From Rhinopomastus cyanomelas (Eukaryota; Chordata; Aves; Bucerotiformes; Rhinopomastidae), in NCBI GenBank assembly GCA_013400115.1, contig VXBP01004157.1, positions 273,169 through 337,168 on the forward strand: a stretch of DNA of 64,000 nucleotides, given 5' to 3'. This document shows, piece by piece, positions 1-13,500 of the stretch; the stretch's first letter is position 1, and each line of letters opens with the position of its first letter. The notes beneath the pieces were generated by a model that saw only the letters and a program-made list of their open reading frames with translations, was not told the origin of the DNA and did no database searches. The translations under genes and the position numbers were made by a program.

Positions 1-1160
1 CAGCCCTGCGCTCCCAGCACCAGGAGCTCATCCCTCGCCCACAGAAGAGCCTGTGCTGAGCCTGCAAACAGCTGGGCTGGGTCTGGGAAGAAAAATACTA
101 CCACAGCAACTACAGCTCAGCCAGGTGTGACCAGAGCCAGGTCTGTAAGAACCTCTGTGGCTTCTGTTCTTACTGAGCCCCAGTGGTGGTTCTGCCATGG
201 GGGAGATCAAGGATCCCAGCCCTGGGTTTTGTCACCCCCACTCACTGCCACTGGCTCTATGAGCACCAGGGGCATCAGCTCGGCTTCCCCCCAAGCCCAA
301 TACCCCACCTCATACGAGAGCACCCCAGCGGGAGGCTGTGATGGGGCAGTTCTGCAGCTGGGGCAGCACCAGAGAAGTCGTTTGCTCCAATCATCACTTT
401 CCTTCACCAAAATGTCCTGTTCAGTGCAAATACTGCTGAAGACACCCCAACTGCTTCTCAGCTCCTCCAGCAACCACATTTCCAGCTCAGCACAGAAGAG
501 TCACATTTTCCTGCCCTGTCGAACTCAATCAGGCACCAAGCTGTAACCTCGGGAGCACCATGTTCAACCCATTGTTTTCTCCTGCATGGACTGAAAACCA
601 CAGCTCAGTTCCATCAGCAGTAGTGGCTGCGCCCCACAGATCACTGGGTAGAGGGAAGTGTCTCCCTGCAGAGTCTCCTCCCTTTAGCCAGAGCAAGCCC
701 CTCCTCTTGTCTCACATCTCTGCGCTTCAAGGGCCAGAGACGCTGGTGGGGTGACTGTCCTTTCCTCTGGCACCACTACAGTCAGGGGGTTGTTCTTGCA
801 AAGCCCTCGGTCCAGCATATTATTAACTAACACAAGGACTGCACCAGCAGCAGCCCTGTCCAGCCCAGCCTCACTTTCTACCAGCAGCAGAGCACAACAT
901 GACCCTGAGCTAACAGCTACACTGACACAGGAGAGGCAGTGCCATCAGGCAGGGGAAAGCCTGCAGAGGTAGCAGCTACAGCTCAGTGGAGCAGGACTGA
1001 TGGAGAACAGGTGTCACTGCTCTTCTGCTCGCAGGGGTGAACTGAGCTACAGAACCGTGCTCTGCAGCCTCCTCTAGAAACAGGGCAGGAAAAAGTCTCT
1101 GTGCAGACTATAACCCCATCACTGAAATCAAATCTATAAACTGAATATATTAACGCTTTG
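1..1160. other. Sequence downstream of EMILIN2, no recognised feature
   Basis: No exon-like open reading frame with splice sites and no CR1 similarity is evident. In mammals the next gene, LPIN2, converges on EMILIN2, so this stretch might hold part of a convergent 3' UTR. Nothing here demonstrates that. Confidence 0.4.
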
Positions 1161-1163
1161 GAT

Positions 1164-1169
1164 TTTATT
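1164..1169 (-). terminator. EMILIN2 poly(A) signal AATAAA
   Basis: A canonical AATAAA hexamer lies on the minus strand about 52 nt past the EMILIN2 stop. It would give a very short 3' UTR. No second canonical hexamer was noticed further downstream in the window, but a longer 3' UTR continuing past the left edge cannot be excluded. Confidence 0.5.
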
Positions 1170-1220
1170 ATACTTAGTTCCCTCAGAGTCTCTTACCCTT
1201 CTCTCCTGCACACAGCTCAC

Positions 1221-1558
1221 CTACACGTGAGAGATGGAAGGATAAAGCAGGACCCCACTAAATGTGGAGTACATTTCATCAGAGTCCGTGTAGGCCAGTT
1301 TGCCTCCTGTCACCACGACATTTACTTCATCTCCTGCTTTGAGGTGGAGAACAAGGTGGAAGGTCCCAGGACCACCACAGGTCCGTTTCCCCAAGTAAGG
1401 TTTGTGGTACTCGAGCAGTTCCCGCCGGTAACCTGCCGTGTGGAGCTGTGCCACGCTCGCATTGGACACCGACAGCACTGCCTCCACATACTCATCCCTC
1501 TCTGGGGCCAGCACAGCAGTGATCAGGTAACGCCCTTCATATGGTGATGTGAAGATGC
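1221..1558 (-). CDS. EMILIN2: EMILIN2 exon 8: remainder of gC1q and stop
   Basis: The exon encodes IFTSPYEGRYLITAVLAPER, then the strand motifs AVLSVSNASVAQLHTAGYRR and FSGVLLYPSISHV, ending in TAG at 1221-1223. The FTSPYEGRY motif and the terminal FSGxLLYP motif are hallmark gC1q elements. This domain drives trimer assembly in EMILINs. Confidence 0.95.
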
Positions 1559-4500
1559 CTGCAGGAGAGATACAGCCTGAGCACCACCGACCAGTTGGGG
1601 CTGAAGGGTGCTGGAGCCCTGCAGGTGCCTGTCCACACCCCCAGCAGGACCAACACCCCTGCCTCTGGCTTAGGTGGACCTACCTCATTTGTTCTCTGGC
1701 CAGCAGGGACTGGGATGGCATCAGATCTGGGTAACTGCCCACCCAGCCCTGCTGTGGCTGTTACCTGTGTTGGGGTTGTAGTAATCCCCGTCGTTGACCA
1801 GCACTTTGTTGAAATGAACCACTCCAGCATCACTGGAGAAAGGCTTCTGCGTGAGCCCAGCTGAGAACGACACTAGAGAGGCTGCAGCGGCAGTGGGTCC
1901 TGAAACGGTAACAGCAGCAGTCGGGATGGGAACTCAGCCTGAGCTGCTCCATAACCCCCTGAGTTGATGCCCTGCATCTTCATGGACTGGCCTGCCTGGG
2001 CTGGCCCTGCACGTGAGGGTCACCAGGACTGGTACTGCACTTGTGGCTGGCCCAGGGTCCCCTACCTCCCTGACTTGCTCTGCAAAGTTCTGCTCTGTGA
2101 CAGCAAAGGGAACAGTCCCTGGGGCTCTCCTCTCCCTCCAGTGCCTCTCTATGGGGACCCGTCAACCTTCAGTTGATCCTTCTCCCTGCAGCAGCTCAGC
2201 CAGGCAGTTGGGTGTTTTATGGTGAGGCTCTGCTGCTCAAAGCCTTCACAAGTCCCACCAGGGGCTTCTGCAGGCCCTCAGGGAGCAGTGAACCTCTTTC
2301 CCCTTCAAGTCCCCACGTGCAGACATCCCAGATTAGCTTCTCCATCGGGGCCCAGGCTGCAGAAAGGCTTCCATTTAGTGTTGTGAGGTTACAAAGCAGT
2401 TAGAAGCTGGGAACCATGCACTCAGCTCTGCTGAGGGAGATGCTGAGCAGGCAGAGGGGTCACAAGAGCCCTCTGTAACAGCCACAGTCAGAAGGTTTCA
2501 CTGATGCAGAGGAGTAGGATCTGGTGCTCACGGCAGTTTAAGCTGCTACAACATGTTCTGGGGAGTCAAAAGAAAGACCACAGAAGGTACATGGGGGCCT
2601 CTGGTCATCACGTTTCTGGTTCTCCACCTTTTTCAAGCTCCCAGCACAGCTCCCACCTCCCATGGAGCCCAGTGGCCATGGGAAGAAGAAAAACCCATAA
2701 AACCTCAACCCAAACAGAATAACTAGCAGAACCGCAACCCTGGACTTCAGGAAGGGCCAACTTTGGCCTTTTCAAGTAATTGCCAGGGGAAATCCCATGG
2801 GACAGGGTACTGGCAGGCAAGGGGGCTCAGGATAGCTGGTCAGCATTCAAAGACTGCTTTCCTGCAGCACAAGAAATGAGCATCCCAACAAGGAATAAGT
2901 CAGGGAAGGGAGCCAAAAGACCTGTGTGGTTAACCAGGGAACGGCTAGGCAAACTGAAGAGGAAGAAGAAAGCCTATAGGTCATGGAAGGAGGGGGTGGC
3001 CACTTGGGGTGATTATAAGGCTCTGGTGAGAGNGGGTGACGGAGCACTGGAACAGGCTGCCCAGGGGGGTTGTGGAGTCTCCATCACTGGAGATGTTCAA
3101 GACCTGCCTGGATGTGTTCCTGTGTGACTTGGTCTAGGTGATCCTGCTGTGTCAGGGGGATTGGACTAGATGATCTTTCGAGGTCCCTTCCAATCCGTAA
3201 TGATTCTATGATTCTATGAAACAAGACACAAAGCACTGGCAGCTGCTGTTGGAATAAGAAAATCCTGGTGCGTGGAGCTGCTGCTCAGTGCATGGACTGA
3301 GACCTCTGCAAGAGACCAGACACCACTGGCAGGTAGCTCATTTGTCAGCGTGTGCTTATAGCCCTGTCCCATGGTCACAGGGAGAGCTGACCCTGCAGCA
3401 GAGCTGTGATGAGGTGAACAGTGCCCAGTAACCCTTCAGGTTGAGGAGCACCCACCACAACACGAACCTCCCACTGCAGGCGCAGCTGGAGCTGAGCCGT
3501 GGCCTGGGGACCCGCTGTGCAGGGACAGTCAAGGTGGCCATCAGACAAGAACCAAGGTCCAGAAGCCCAGCCCACAGCCCTTATCTGAAGGGATTCGCAG
3601 AGCCAAGGCTCTTGGCTTTCTGTAGAGGATCAGACACCCACTGCAGCAGCTGCAGGGTTAAGGACACAAGGAACCTCCAGTTTGAGGAATAGGAAGGGCA
3701 GGGACAGCAGTTTATGCTGCTCAGAGCGTTTTTCTCTCTGTGCGGATGGGATGGACCAGGCTTTGGCTTTGGTGACCCAGTTGTTTGTGTGGGCTGTTGG
3801 CTCCAGGAACTGCAGCACAAGGTGGTCTGAGCTGCCTTCACATGGAAATTTCAGTCCCTGAGATGTTCCAGGTGAAGCCTGGCTAAGACACCATCAGCTG
3901 CACTCCTGCATGAAGCAGCTATTAAGGGCTTCATGATGCTTTCTTTAAGCACTAAGTTCCTCCTCCCTGAAGCTCAAAGACTTCCTTCCCCAGCTGTTCA
4001 CTTTCCCAGCACTGCAAAGGGCTGGACTCTGCTCCAGAACATTCTTGTTCAGCAGCTCTCTGCCCCACTCCTGCTCTCCTTGTCTGTACCTGCCACTGGG
4101 TTTACAAAGCGGGCTGCTCCACCACAGAGGAACAGGCAGTTCCTACATCTGAAGGGCTGGCAGCAGGAGCAGGAGCTCCCTGGACCCAGGCCTCCTCTCT
4201 GTGGATGCCAGGCTAGTACCGCTTCCAGTGACACGTCGCAGCCTGCTGCACACCTCCACTGTCTCACCCAAGTTCGGGGTTGCTTTCTCCGGACCTCTCT
4301 CGAGGAACAAGGGGTAAAGGGGAAGGAACCCTCAGGAACCCATTTGTCATAGAAATCCAGGCACCTCTACCGGCTCTGCTGGCACCAAAAAAAATGCCTC
4401 CTCAACCCTCATCCTCCTCCAGCAGCCTCATCTACTGCTGCCTGGTCCTAACAAACCCCAAGTGCCTGGGGACTGCCGTGGGGCTGGGACGGGGGGTTAA

Positions 4501-7500
4501 TTAGAAAGCTGTGGGAACCTAACAGTGCCTCTTGTCAGTGCCCGGAGCAGCCACCAGCATTTTGTTGAGGCCCCCACACTACATCCCGAGGGTAAGATTT
4601 GGCAAGCCATAACCCCTAATCGCTGAGTCCCATCTGCTTCTTTTATTTCCTCTGACCAGTTCAGGTGAAATCCCTTGTTCTGAGGGATTTCAAAGCGACC
4701 CAGGACCCCCCGCTCCCCAAGGCTGGGGATGCAGCCATCAAGGCTGCAGGGCAGGCAGATCCCCATCACCCAGTTGATCCAGCCCAACGAGCACGTCCCG
4801 CACGCAGCAGTTACAGCCTCAGGTCTCAGGTTTATCACTCAGGTCCATACAGGGATGGTGATAGTAACAACCAAACTCAGATACAGCTCCACCAAACCGT
4901 AAGACCTGCAGTTTGAATCTCTCCACATGGTAGTTGCTGGGGACAGCACCTGGGGCTCTCACTGGGTCAGGAAATAGTAAAATCAGACAGAAGTACAGAT
5001 TCCTCTTCATTAAAATTTTGCATTTCCAAACCAACCAACTGCACTGCCCTAAGTAACAGCAGCCACAAAGGAATGAGTTTCCAAAACCTCAACCTCCTCC
5101 CCACTATTTTCAGGAAGCAGGTTTGGAATTAACACTCTGGTACAGAAAAACCTCCTGGGAATGTCCTCAGCGCTCAGTTTCAGTCCTGAGTCACCCCAGT
5201 GATTCTCCAGGGACTGGAATAAGCTCTAAATCCCCGGGTACAGAGTTTGTAGGAAGCCACTGCCTTACCTGATGACTCTGTGGCAGGAGGAGATAACTTG
5301 GGGTATCCTGTAAAGGAAAAGCAGTGTCTGTGACACAGGAAACTCCCAGGGTACAGTGGGACAAAACAGCCCTGCGAGACTCTAAAACCCACCACAACCC
5401 CCACAGTGGGAACCACACAGACGTCAGTTGCCCCTGAACTGGGGAGGTCACAGCAGAGACAACCGCGTTCTTCCCACACCACAGACAGGCAAACCCCACT
5501 GCCCCTGTCCTACGGGCACAGGCCACAGCAGTCACTCCCCGGGCCTGGCCCTGGCCCCCCGCTCACCTCTGTCTTTGTGCTGCCTGGGCAGCAGAAATGC
5601 AACTGGCACTGAAGGAAGTTCCCTCCTTCGGCAGCCAAGCTAGAGGCTGAGAGACCCATCCACACACCCCTCTGCCCCAGCACCCGTTTCAACGGCGGAC
5701 GCAAGGCCCAGCAGAGCCCGCAGCACCCCACGAGTGCACTGGGCACAACCTGTGCGCTGGCTGCTCTCACCAGGGGCTCCGGCGTAGCCCTCAGCGATGG
5801 GCATGGTGCTGTGCCCAGCCTGGCCGCCCGCCGTCCTCAGCCGCCCCCTGCCCGACATCAGCACAGCGCCGGGGGGCCCGGCCTCCCCCGTCTCTACAAT
5901 GATCCCGGTGGTTCCGGGCAGCACGGGGCGCGGAAGGGGTCTCAGCTGCGGCGGCTGCAGGGGGGGTCTCTGTCGCGGAGGCTGGACTCTCGGCCTGGAT
6001 GGCAGCAGGGAGATACCAGGATGGGGCTGCAGGGGTGGTCTTGGTGGCAACGGCTGCCGTGGAACTTCTGGTTGTCCTTTGAAACAAGAAGAGGGAAGAT
6101 GCAGAATCGTTGCCCCAGGAGTTCATCAAGACTGTGTTTTTATGAATTCCCAGCACTTCGGCAGGAGAGGGAACTGAGCGTGAGGCCCCTGTCACCACGG
6201 ATCCAGGAATGCACCGGCAGAGCTGTGTTCCACAGACCCCGCTCCTGTGCGCAGGGCAAGGGGTGAAGAGGCTGGAGCCGGGGCCAGCAGCGGTGAAAGA
6301 ATCCGGAAGCCCTCCCCTGCTAACCCGGGGTGGGCTGGGAATCTCACCACCTTCCACCGGGGCCTCCATCTCTGCTGCCTGCTTGCTCTCCCGAGCCCTG
6401 CCACCCCCGCCCTGCGCTGGCTCACACAACCCTCAGTGACCCCTGAGGAAAAAGGCCCTCAGGACAGTGATCAAGTGGACAAACACTGCCTTCACTTTGT
6501 TCCTCTCCTCGGCTCTGCCAAGCAGCAGACTTCAGTTGCCCAGTGCTGCCATCACTAATGTTCCCTGACTCCGGCAGCACAGCCCCTGGGAGCAATGGAG
6601 CACAAAGTCCTTTCGGGAGAGGAGGTCCCATGAAAAGACTTTTCCAGAGGTGCAACCAGCACATTTGTGGTCAGGGCTGAGCAGCGCTGACATCCTCACA
6701 GCTCTGTGTCAGCTCCAGTCCTGAGCTCTCTGCAGCAGCCGCAGCTTGTTCTCAGAAATTGGAGCTGAGGTGACACCAAGGGAGCAGTATCCTCCCAGGA
6801 ATCCACAGAGCTGTGGATGGACCTGAGCACTTCTCAGCCTCAGCTGGATCAGGGAATCATTTAGGCTGGAAAAGACCGTCAAGTCCCAACAACGTCTCCA
6901 GAGAAGGAGACTCCACAATCACTCTGGGCAGCCCCTTCCAGTGCTCTGTCACCCTCACTGGAAAGAAGTTCCTTCTCACATTGATGGGGAACCTCCTCTG
7001 TTCCAGCTCACACCTGGTGCCCCCTGTCCTATCACTGGGTGCCCCTGTGCAGAGCCTGGCTCCATCCTCCTCATACCCACCCTTTCCATATTGATCAATG
7101 CTTATGGAGTCACCCCTCTGTCTCCTTTTTTCCAAGCTCAAGCGAACCAGCTCCCTCAGCCTTTGCTCATCAGGGAGATGCTCCACTCCATCATCTTTGT
7201 GGCTCTGTGCTGGACTCTGTCCAGCAGCTCTGTGTCCTTCTGACCTGAGGGGCCCAGAACCGGACACAAGATTCCACATGTAGTTTCAGATGTGATTTCC
7301 TGCTCTGTGCTCTGGCCCAGCTGCCCAAAGCAGCTGCCACCAGGAACAACCCAGTGGTGTTTGGGCAGTGCTGGCTCGTCTGTGCCCAGACTCAAACCCA
7401 ACAGAGCAGGGATCAGAACACTTCCCAATTCCTGTGATCTTGTGTCACACCAAATGAAAAGGGAGCTTGGCTTCTCCAGGCTCTCAGAACAGCCCCCACA

Positions 7501-10500
7501 GCTGAAATCTGGGGCAAGACCCACCAAGGGACCCGAGTAGCCTGTGGCAAGGTGTCCTGACCCTCACAGTGAGGCTCCCCAGCACACAGAGGTCACCACC
7601 TTGCAGCCCTTCCCACAAGCCTTTGCTGCTCAGCCAGTCTGCTGGCTCCAACCCCTCTGTGGAGGCAGCTCTGAGGCTGAAGCAGCATCAGACAGGGTGA
7701 GGTGAGGGATCAGCACCCACTGCCAGCTGCACTGTGGGAACACAAACCTGAGGGAATGCTGTGGGGCTTGAGGCACCTCTTGCTGCACCAGAGCTTGTCT
7801 GTGCAGGCTGCAGTCAGAGCGCTGCTGCTGAACAGACTCCTCGAGTCATGCAAAGAAAAAGGGGCACCGGGTGTGAGCTGAAACACAGGAGGTTCCACAT
7901 CAATCTGAGAAGGAACTTCGTCCCAGTGAGGGTGACAGAGCACTGGAAGGGGCTGCCCAGAGTGATTGTGGAGTCTCCTTCTCTGGAGATGTTTCAAACC
8001 CACCTGGCCATGTTCCTGTGTGACTGGATCTAGGTGATTCTGCTGTGGCAGGGGTATTGGACTGGATGATCTTTTGAGGTCTCTAACATTCTGTGACTCT
8101 GCGATTCACAGAACCTTTCTTACCACTGACTTTTATCCCTTTGGCTTCAGTTGACTCGACTGGCTTTCCAGTTCTCCCAAGCAATCAAAAACAGTATCAC
8201 TCCCCAAAACCCAACAGGAAAACCAAACCCAAGCTACTGGCCAGTACCCACAGGCAGTGACTGCTGCCCTAACTCCCTTTAAACCCACTGTCCTCAAGTT
8301 TCCCCACTCTCTTTCTTCTGTCTGAGAGGTACCATGAGAGCCAGTCAAACTTCCCTGTTTTCCTCAGCAGTACTCCCCGTCCCTTACAGTATCCTAGAGC
8401 CACGAGGAAGCATCAGAGCCAGTGTCAGAGCTGCTGTAGGAGAGATTGCGTAAGGCTCCGCTCCTCCTGCCTGCTGCAGTTCCTCTGTGAATGACTCAGA
8501 GAGGACAACCAGCTGAAAAACAACAATCAAAATGCAGCCAGGAAAAGAAAAAGGTCCCAACTTACTGCTATCCGACGGAAACTTCTGGAGGCCTTCAGTG
8601 TCTGCGGTGAGTTTGGAAACCTGGCTGTGGAACTGCTGGACAGAACCTTTGAGGGCAGAGAGATCAGTGCCTTGGGACACTAGTGTTTCATTCATGTTAC
8701 GGATGCAGCTCCACAGGCTGCTCACATGCTGATTCAGACCTTCCTTTATCTTTTGCAGGTCACCCGAGACAGAGTCCAGCTTGCCACAGACCTTCTCAAC
8801 GTGCGTGACTCTGCTCTCCACGTCCAGCACTCCCTCCTCAGTACCCTGGGCCTTGTCTCTGCACTTGTCATTCAGGAGGCTGTCGCTGAGCTGCTCCAGT
8901 CTCTCCCTGAGCTCAGCACAGCAGCCCTCGCTGGGATGGGCAGTCTGGTTGGCAAACGTCCTCTGCATCTGGTCGATCTTACGGAATACGCCTCGCTGCG
9001 TTTTCCTGCAGGTGGTGTTGACACCCAGGAGCTGTTCCTTGCAGCTGTTCAGGCCATCCTGTAGACTCTTGACATCCTTGTCCAAGATGCTCAGGCTGTA
9101 GCGGAACACGCGAGCATCTCGCTGCAGTTTCTGGATGTCGCGCTGGTTGCCCTTGACGAAGGGGAGTTTCTCATTCAGTGAGTGGTTCAGAGCCTGCAGG
9201 AGGGCAGAGTTGTTCTCTGCTCTCAGGAGCAGGTGACTGTACTTGCTGCTACAATTTTCTAGCTCTTTCCGAAGGTCCTCTGGACCCTGGGGTGCAGACA
9301 GACACTTCTGCCCACACTGGTGCTCCAGTGACAGCACTTTGCTTCTCAGGGAGCTCAGCTCTGCTGCCAGATGCTCCGTGGCAAATCCCACCTCGCCGGG
9401 CAGGACAGGCGCAGGATGGACGTACATCCCATCCGGCTCCGTGCTGTTCGCCATCTCCAGAATGGTCCCACCCAGCCTGACCTCCAGTGCCCGCAGCTTC
9501 TGCTCAAACAGGTCCCTCAGCTCATCCACCTCAGCAGCAATAGCCCCACGTAATGTCTCCTCGACGTAAAAGCAGTGCTCCTCAGCATTGCGCTCCGTGA
9601 TGTTCATCCTCGCATCCAGCTCCTCCAGCCTCTCCCCAAACATGTCTTCGAGATCCGGAGTGGACAGCCGGCTGATTTCGTTATCGATCCTGACATTGAG
9701 GATCCTGTGTGCTTCTGCCACCCTCTCAATCTTCCTGTCTAAATCCTTCAGCTGTTGGTCCAAGTCACATCCCTCACCCTCCCTAAAACCAGACTGGTTT
9801 GATGGAATCTGAGTCTGGAGGGAGTTTATTTCTTTCCTCAGGTTGTTCTCTTTTCCCCGCATCACAGCCACAACTCCCGAGCAGTTGTTTGCACTGCTGT
9901 CACACTGGACACCCTGCAGTTTGCACTCGCACGAGTTCTTCAGATCCGCCACTCTCTTTTCAAACTCTTCAAGGAGCTCCTGCCTGAGTGACTCAAACTT
10001 GGAGTCTATGTACTGCTGATACATGTTGTCAGCAGGCAGTGTCACTGCAGGCCCTCGGGCTGCCTCCTGCAGCTGTTTTAACTGTCCTTCGTAGCCTCTG
10101 ACTTTTCCATTCAGTTCCTCCAGCTGGTTGTTCCTTGTCTTCAAGGTTTCTTTGACCTCAGCTAGCTCTGACTTTATATCTTCCACTTCAAAATCGATAA
10201 AAGGGTCTTTTCGGTCCTTACTGCTGAGCAGTCCAGGCAGATGGATGGTGTCCGTGTCACCACCCACCGCACTGTCAGGCTCTGGGCGATCATAGAGGTT
10301 GTTCAGCCAACTGACCAGCATCTTACTGGCATCTTCTTGGACGGTCAGCTTCAGGTTTTCATTGACACCGGCCACGGAGGACTGCAGCTCAAGCACCGAT
10401 CGTGTGAGTCTGAACAGCTCATCCTCAAGGAACTGCAGTTTCTTCTCGTACGGTGGAGGTTCTGGCACGCGTGTGGGTTCTGCATCTGTTTCATGGAAAT

Positions 10501-13500
10501 AACAGAGTCAGTCACCATCTTCTTCAATCAGCTAATTTCCTTCTTTTTAAAGCCCAGCAGGATTCAAACTGCACAACGACTGCTCCACTTCCTAGCCTTC
10601 CTTGTTTTCAGGAGTTGGGAACTGAACCGCGATGAAACCCCTCCAGACTAACGGCTTTGGCGCACCAAGCAGCTCCTGACGAGCGCAGTGGCAGCGAGGC
10701 AATCCATTCGGAGGCAGAACCTCAGCTCTTGCTCGGCACTGGGTGAAGCTGCACCATAAAGAACAGACCACCACAGACCCTACACCAGCCCCTGTGTCTC
10801 CTCAAACAACACCCGGGAGATGCTGCTCCTCAATTCCCACTGAATTGCTTTGCTCCAGCATCTCCCTGCACTGGGGTGCAGCAGCCAGTGCAGATGCTGG
10901 ATGTCAGATATTCTAGGAGCTACTGAAACACTGGATTATTTGAGAGGTATTTGAGTGGGCAGGAAAACCTGCATGAAACCAGGAGCTTCACACCCCAATC
11001 CTGCCGCGTCAGAGCAACAGCAGAACCACCCTTACTAAATGTAAGAGGTAAAAGACAACTTTAACTGCAGTGTGTGTTTCACCCAGCACAGACCAGTTAG
11101 TGGACCTGGAACCATCCTTCCAGTCCCTCTGTCACAGCCAACCCCAACAGTTGTAGGAAACCCAGAAAGTAAGAAACATTATCAGTGGTCAAGAAAGTCC
11201 CACTGATCTGTTCTTTAGGCCAGAGGAGAAAGAAGATAAGAAAGGTGTCTGCAGCTGGTAGAGAACAAGCTGTCTTCTGAATTTGCTGCTGATGGGGCAG
11301 GACAGGAAGAAGTGACTGCTCCAAACTCTCTGATGAGGAAAGGCTGAGGGAGCTGGGTCTCTTGAGTCTGAAAAAAAGGAGACTGAGGGGTGACCCCATG
11401 AATGTTGATCAATATGGAAAGGGTGAGTATCAGGAAGATGGAGCCAGGCTCTGCTCAGTGTCATCTAATGATAGAACAAGGGGCAGTGGGTGTGAGCTGG
11501 AACAGAGGAGGTTCCACATCAATCTGAGAAGGACCTTCTTCCCAGTGAGGGCCCTGAAGGGGCAGCCCAGGGGGGCTGTGGAGTCTCTTTCTCTGGAGAC
11601 ATTTAAAACCTGCCTGGATGTGGTCCTGTGCAACTGGATCTAAGGGATCCTGCTGTGGCAGGGGGGTTGGACTGGATGACGTTTTGAGGTCCCTTCCAAT
11701 GTTCTGTGATTCTGTGAGGCGGCGCAGGAGGTGTGCACAGGGTGAAGCAGTGTCTGCAGGAGCAGCAGCATCTCTCCGCCGCAGGCTGCACGCTCACACA
11801 CTGGAGGAGGCAAAGGCAACTCACCCAGGCCTTTCTTCACAACAGCTCTGGCCGGTGGTGTGGGACGACGAGCTGCGTTCGGCTTTTCTGCCGGGCCCTC
11901 TCTGCAGTCCTCCCCTCTGTAGCCGGGACAACACCTCCACTCCAGCTCTGTCACGGTCTTGTACGCCACAGTGTAGCGGGGCCTGAAGCTCGTCCGGTAT
12001 CTGCCCAGGCACACGGGGGTTTACACAAGGGGTTAAACCTGACCCTCACAAGGAACTGTCTCAGTTTGAAGTCACAGAGTGGCAGCCTAAGGGCCACACT
12101 TCAAGGCTCCTCATGGAGATCACCGCTGAAATAATTCTGTACATTGTACTGAATTCAGCATCTGCCACCTCCAGAGACAAGAGCATCAACATCCCAAACT
12201 CGAGAGACAGAAGATCAACACCTTGCACCAACAGCTAACAGCAGAATGTATCTGAAATCACAGAGCTATCGAATCGCTTAGGTGGTACCAGACCTTCAAG
12301 ATCAGTGAATCCAGCCAGAAGAAGGGCAGAAGAACCCTCTCAGTTCCAGATTATGAAACATAGAAGGACTTTTTCACTGTCACAGCAGTGTGTCCCTTGC
12401 AAAGCCTGGTAGTCGGAGAGCTCCAGCGAGTAGGAGACTGAAGAGTGACTTCATGAATGTTACTAAATATGTGAAGGGTGGGTGTCAGGAGGATGGAGCC
12501 AGGCTCTGCTCAGTGTCATCTAATGACAGGACAAGGGGCAGTGGGTGTGAGCTGGAACACAGGAGGTTCCACATCAATCTGAGAAGGAACCTCTTCCCAG
12601 TGAGGGTGACAGAGCCCTTGGAGGGGCTGCCCAGGGTGGTTGTGGAGTCTCCGTCTCTGGAGACGTTTAAAACCTGCCTGGCCATGTCCCTCTGCAACTG
12701 GATCTAGGGGATCCTGTGGCAGGGGGATTGGACTGGATGATGTTTTGAGGTCCCTTCCAATCCCCAATGTTCTGTGATTCTCTGGTTCTGCGATTTACTG
12801 TACCATCACCCCATGCCCTGGTGGGCTCCAGCCCCTGGTGAGGGTCACGTCCTCGTGGAGAACCGAGCTAACCACTACATGCAAAACCGATCTTTGAGAA
12901 AGGCCAAGTGAGGGCCGGTACCAACAGTCATCCGTCACAACAGAGAAAATGGCACCAGCTGGCTTTCCAGTGCATTTCCACCACAGGCTTCCAGCCATCA
13001 GCACCCACCGCCTTGGCCACCAATTCAACACTCACCACAGGAAAAACATGCTCACAACTCTAAAGCCAACCTGCACTTCTCATATCTCACAGCTCCACTT
13101 TGAACCCCTCCAACCTCCACGTTTAATACTTCAGTATTTGCCAGCTGACACAGCTGACAGCACAGCATGGCTGCAGCATCCAAGTGTCCTTCCTCTTGGA
13201 GAGGAAACTACGTTCTTAGGCAACTGCTTAATTAAAGCTCCCTGCTTGCTGCAAACACTCCATGTCCTGGCTGGGGTGGGAACCTTTTTCATGGGAGCTA
13301 AAGCACAGAAGGAAGCAGTTAGCGCCGATTCTGCCGATGTCACCTAAAGGCAATACAACCCATCAGGAACACTTGGAACAACAGAAAGGCTGGGAAAACA
13401 TGTGGCTCCGCTCTGTACCCAGAGCTACCAGGGAACCTCTGGGGAACGGCAGGGAGATAAGGCCAGTGCATCCTTACTGTGAGGAGGCACCATGTGTCTC

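Larger units (their letters stand above)
6077..8565 (-). other. EMILIN2 intron 4
   Basis: This intron of about 2.5 kb has a minus-strand CR1 (6851-7290) and a plus-strand CR1 (7851-8108). The GC-rich open frames at 6080-6430 do not connect to any exon. Confidence 0.6.

Noticed and set aside
5791..6429. A 212-codon minus-strand frame overlapping EMILIN2 exon 5
   Set aside because: It is a GC-rich alternative frame. It does not connect in phase to exon 4 or exon 6, and its residues do not match the EMILIN2 linker.
8726..9101. Open frames of 106-112 codons on the plus strand inside EMILIN2 exon 4
   Set aside because: They are antisense shadows of the coiled-coil exon: no splice context, low-complexity composition, and the sense frame is clearly the conserved one.
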